Shown here piece by piece: positions 61,668 to 64,000 of a stretch of 64,000 nt of DNA. The stretch is from Prauserella halophila (GTDB lineage Bacteria; Actinomycetota; Actinomycetes; Mycobacteriales; Pseudonocardiaceae): NCBI RefSeq assembly GCF_024171895.1, contig NZ_JAMTCQ010000013.1, forward strand, positions 186,001 through 250,000. The letters are read 5' to 3'. Both the position numbers and the translations under genes were made by a program. Under the pieces are notes generated by a model that saw only the letters and a program-made list of their open reading frames with translations, was not told the origin of the DNA and did not search any database. Numbering within the stretch: position 1 is the first letter of the stretch; each line of letters opens with the position of its first letter.

Positions 61668-62686
61668 CAGTCATCTCCCAAGTGCGGCATGACCTGTTCG
61701 GCAAAAGTACGTAGCGAGTCGGGCTCCGCGCTGAAGTCGGCGAGTAGGACGTAGTCGACGCCCAGATCCTCCAGCACCTTCAGCCTCTTGACGACGTCCT
61801 CCGGGTAGCCGATCAAGGCGGCCTCGTCGGCCACAGCCTCCTCGGCTGTGCCAGTGGGCAGGTTCCCCCGCTCGGTGAACGAGGCCCACCTGGTCCCGGT
61901 CTGCGCGCCGAGCGCGTCGAGCTGACGGGCCCGATCGGCATGTGCGCGGCGGAGATCCTCGTCGTTGTCAACCAGGCGCAGGGCCCGGTTCACCGCCACG
62001 CTCTGCGGAGGTACCACGTTCCCCGCCTCGGCCGCGGCCTCGCTGTACTGCGCGATTCGCGTACCGATCAGATCGGGGGCGGCGATCTGATCCAGCAGCA
62101 GCCGGTGCCCGTTCCGGCCGGCCTTCACGGTCGATGCCTCACTGGTGGCACCGACCCAGATCGGTGGGCGTGGGGTCTGGGAGGGCGCCGGGTCGATGAC
62201 GATGTCGTCGAACTCCCAAAACTCCCCCCGGTGGTCGAACCGTTCCCGGGTCGACCAGGCCTGTTTGCAGAACGCGAGAATCTCCTCATAACGAGCCGCA
62301 GCCTCATCCGGCGAGATTCTGAACCCGGCGAACTCGTGGGGGCGGTAGCCCTTACCGACGCCGAAGTCGAATCGACCACCCGAGAGCTGGTCAATCGTGG
62401 CGATCTGCTCGGCGAGCAGGACAGGATTGTGCCAAGGCAGCACGACCACCGAGGTGCCGAGCCGAATCGTCGAGGTCCTCCCGGCGAGATAGGCCAGCAC
62501 CGACAGTGACGAGGACACTTGTCCGTTGCCAGTGAAGTGGTGCTCGACCAGGAAGACACTGTTGAACCCCAGCGCCTCAGCTTCGCAGATGTAGTCGCCG
62601 AAGGTTTGCAAGTTCTGCGCCGACGCAAAGCCCTTGGCTCCCGCACGACTCCCGGCTGAGACGTCCGTCATCAGTCCGAACTTCAT
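61667..62686 (-). CDS. LLM-class (luciferase-like) flavin-dependent monooxygenase
   Basis: A 339-aa TIM-barrel flavoprotein of the bacterial luciferase family: FLVEHHFTGNGQVSSSL, RLGTSVVVLPWHNPVLLAEQ, GGRFDFGVGKGYRPHEFAGF and PIWVGATSEASTVKAGRNGH. The ATG at 62686 follows GGAGGTG. With the flavin reductase of the same operon it forms a two-component system; Type II Baeyer-Villiger enzymes (diketocamphane monooxygenases) and alkanal monooxygenases belong here. It heads the leftward arm, whose promoter carries the shared operator motif. Confidence 0.88.
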   Translation of the reverse strand: MKFGLMTDVSAGSRAGAKGFASAQNLQTFGDYICEAEALGFNSVFLVEHHFTGNGQVSSSLSVLAYLAGRTSTIRLGTSVVVLPWHNPVLLAEQIATIDQLSGGRFDFGVGKGYRPHEFAGFRISPDEAAARYEEILAFCKQAWSTRERFDHRGEFWEFDDIVIDPAPSQTPRPPIWVGATSEASTVKAGRNGHRLLLDQIAAPDLIGTRIAQYSEAAAEAGNVVPPQSVAVNRALRLVDNDEDLRRAHADRARQLDALGAQTGTRWASFTERGNLPTGTAEEAVADEAALIGYPEDVVKRLKVLEDLGVDYVLLADFSAEPDSLRTFAEQVMPHLGDD

Positions 62687-63610
62687 GGGTTGACACACCT
62701 CCACATCGAGTCGGTGTCAATGCCGAGCCCTTCCCGAACAGCCCGACCTAGCCCACCCTCCTCCCTCGTGCAGCTCAAGTCAAGACGAACATTCCTTCTT
62801 TTTCGCTCGCCTGAGCTCATCGCTCTCGCGATGGGCTACCTGGCGCACCGGACAGCTCCAGCGGCACCCGCGTCCCCGTGCACGCACAACCGGCCTCTTC
62901 CCGGGAGCTCCGAGAAGGGGCCCGAAGCTCTCTGCGAACCGGTTACCATCCTTTTCGGACAATCAACACGCACGGAAAGGCTCCACGGTCCTATCCGCGG
63001 GACTACGCCACGTCTGCGGGTCGTGTCCACGATCCTCGGACAAGCCCGCCCCGTGCTCACGCCACATTCAACATCAGGGACTCTCGGAGTCCGGAGCTTC
63101 GACCGGACGCCTTGCGGCGTCACCGTGTTCGGCTACCTGCTCACGTGCGCCGAGGCTGGCGCCAGTGCCACCGTGGCGCTCGCGCCCGGAACCCGCATGC
63201 CTTCAGTCTCCCTCCGCCGGCCGAGGTCTCCAGCAAGGCCGCTCAGGGCCGGCCTCGTGGTGTAGAGTTCGTCCGGTCCAATATGGCGAGGCGCCGCAGC
63301 TGCCGCCCTCGAACCGATGCGCTGATCCGAGATCAGAGAACACGCCACCGGTACCTATCAGTGGAGATACCAGCGTGGTGCGAGTCGTAGTGCGAACTGG
63401 TGGCGACAGCGGATTCAATGGCCCGTGGTGCGAGAACCGCAGCACTGAAATCGCTGGTCAGCATGCCAACGTGGTCGATACGGCAGTCTTCTCATCTCTG
63501 GGTAGCAGGTGCGATGCGTGCCGGACTCCCCGAAACACCTACATGAACCCGAGGGGACGCGGTGCAACCATTGCCTGAACCAGCGGCAGGAAGGCACGGC
63601 TGAAACGCCG
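62687..63610. other. Upstream region of the leftward arm, otherwise empty
   Basis: Holds the promoter and operator of the LLM operon at its left end. Beyond about 62.85 kb I see only short overlapping frames without motifs and a small hairpin GGACTC-TCG-GAGTCC near 63078-63092. It leads into the IS481-type remnant. Confidence 0.45.
62778..62803 (-). promoter_or_regulatory. Operator/-35 motif of the leftward arm
   Basis: Read on the minus strand it is an A-rich tract followed by GGAATGTTCGTCTTGACT, sharing 21 of 26 bases with the motif at 51724-51749, including an identical TTCGTCTTGACT. It lies 91 bases upstream of the LLM start codon. Confidence 0.6.
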
Positions 63611-64000
63611 TCCGTCTCGCCTGCGACGACTGTGCTCAGACGCCCAACGTACGGGTCGACAGCCGCTACTGTTGGCGGACGGAACCGATCTCGCTTGCGA
63701 GCCGAGCTCGTCGCGCGTTGCCAGACTCGCCCGATCGCCCATACTGCCGCCGAGATGGGCATCTCCCGCCAATGCGCGAGTAAGTGGTCAACCGTCACCG
63801 CTGCTTCGGCAATGCGGGGCTGCTCGACCGCCCGAACGCCCCGCACGATCAGCCCACCGCCACTACGGCCGAGGTGGTGGCCCGGATCGAGCAGCTCCGC
63901 CGGCAACGGAAGTACTCCGCCCGCAGGATCGCCACCGAACTGGCCGCCGAGGGCATCACGATCTCGGTCCGCACCGTCGGCCGCCGGCTGCTGGAGCCCG
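63611..64000 (+). pseudogene. IS481-type transposase, frameshifted and cut by the window end
   Basis: One frame gives RNRSRLRAELVARCQTRPIA and EMGISRQCASKW. The homologous continuation VNRHRCFGNAGLLDRPNAPH, then RIEQLRRQRKYSARRIATEL and SVRTVGRRLLEP, lies in another frame. Restoring one G in the run at about 63784-63788 would join them as SKWVNRH, the usual IS481 sequence. The N-terminal HTH half is visible and the DDE core would lie beyond the window. The frameshift suggests an inactive copy unless it is a sequencing error. Confidence 0.7.

Noticed and set aside
1-64000. tRNA, rRNA or CRISPR features
   Set aside because: Reading both strands I found no tRNA-like cloverleaf, rRNA core or regularly spaced repeat array; a covariance-model scan would be needed to exclude small RNA genes.

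Overview
High-GC DNA with GTG starts, strong Shine-Dalgarno sites, GC-rich loop-poor terminators, an IdeR-type iron box and a cobalamin-riboswitched nrdAB operon points to an actinomycete. The gene families resemble those of Pseudonocardiales such as Saccharopolyspora or Amycolatopsis, but the genus cannot be fixed from this window. I see no rRNA, tRNA or CRISPR array.

Layout. 1-7.3 kb is housekeeping: the 3' part of metE, then nrdAB behind an iron box, candidate NrdR boxes and an adenosylcobalamin riboswitch. The NrdB protein has Phe at the radical-Tyr position and Glu as first ligand, the signature of class Ic enzymes. 7.3-17.1 kb holds pobA (4-hydroxybenzoate to protocatechuate) with an AraC regulator, a DsbA-like protein, an SDR-like protein, and a leftward set of arginase-like, KPR/PanE-like, MHS transporter and amidase genes. 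17.4-22 kb is a mandelate-type module: amidase, benzoylformate decarboxylase, benzaldehyde dehydrogenase and a LysR regulator. The KPR-like protein could supply the missing mandelate dehydrogenase. 22.5-23.9 kb encodes a FAD-synthetase-only RibF paralogue. 24-31.6 kb carries a LysR regulator, two GcoA/CYP255-like P450s flanking a shared ferredoxin and reductase, an MHS transporter and an AraC regulator.

31.6-34 kb is a styrene-monooxygenase-like two-component system with an EthD-like partner. 34-44 kb is a seven-gene leftward homoprotocatechuate operon under a divergent GntR regulator. It has a MobA-type hydroxylase, an FAH-RraA fusion and a DapA-type aldolase where HpaBC, HpaG/F/H and HpaI would be expected. 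44.8-45.8 kb is a graveyard of IS3, P450 and hydrolase fragments. 45.8-50.3 kb has a LAL-type LuxR regulator, a second StyA/StyB-like pair and an aldehyde dehydrogenase cut off after 49 codons next to a broken integrase.

51-62.7 kb is a TetR-associated cluster in two converging arms: AMP-ligase fragment-MFS-3HIBDH rightward, and LLM monooxygenase-hydrolase-two crotonases-thiolase-CoA ligase-flavin reductase-VOC leftward. A nearly identical operator/-35 motif lies in front of each arm. No described pathway matches it exactly, and the set resembles Baeyer-Villiger plus beta-oxidation breakdown of an alicyclic acid or ketone. The window ends in a frameshifted IS481-type transposase.

Together the genes funnel aromatic compounds (mandelamide, benzaldehyde, 4-hydroxybenzoate, hydroxyphenylacetates, vinyl- or alkyl-arenes, possibly aryl ethers) towards protocatechuate, benzoate and homoprotocatechuate, and in the last case on to pyruvate and succinate.
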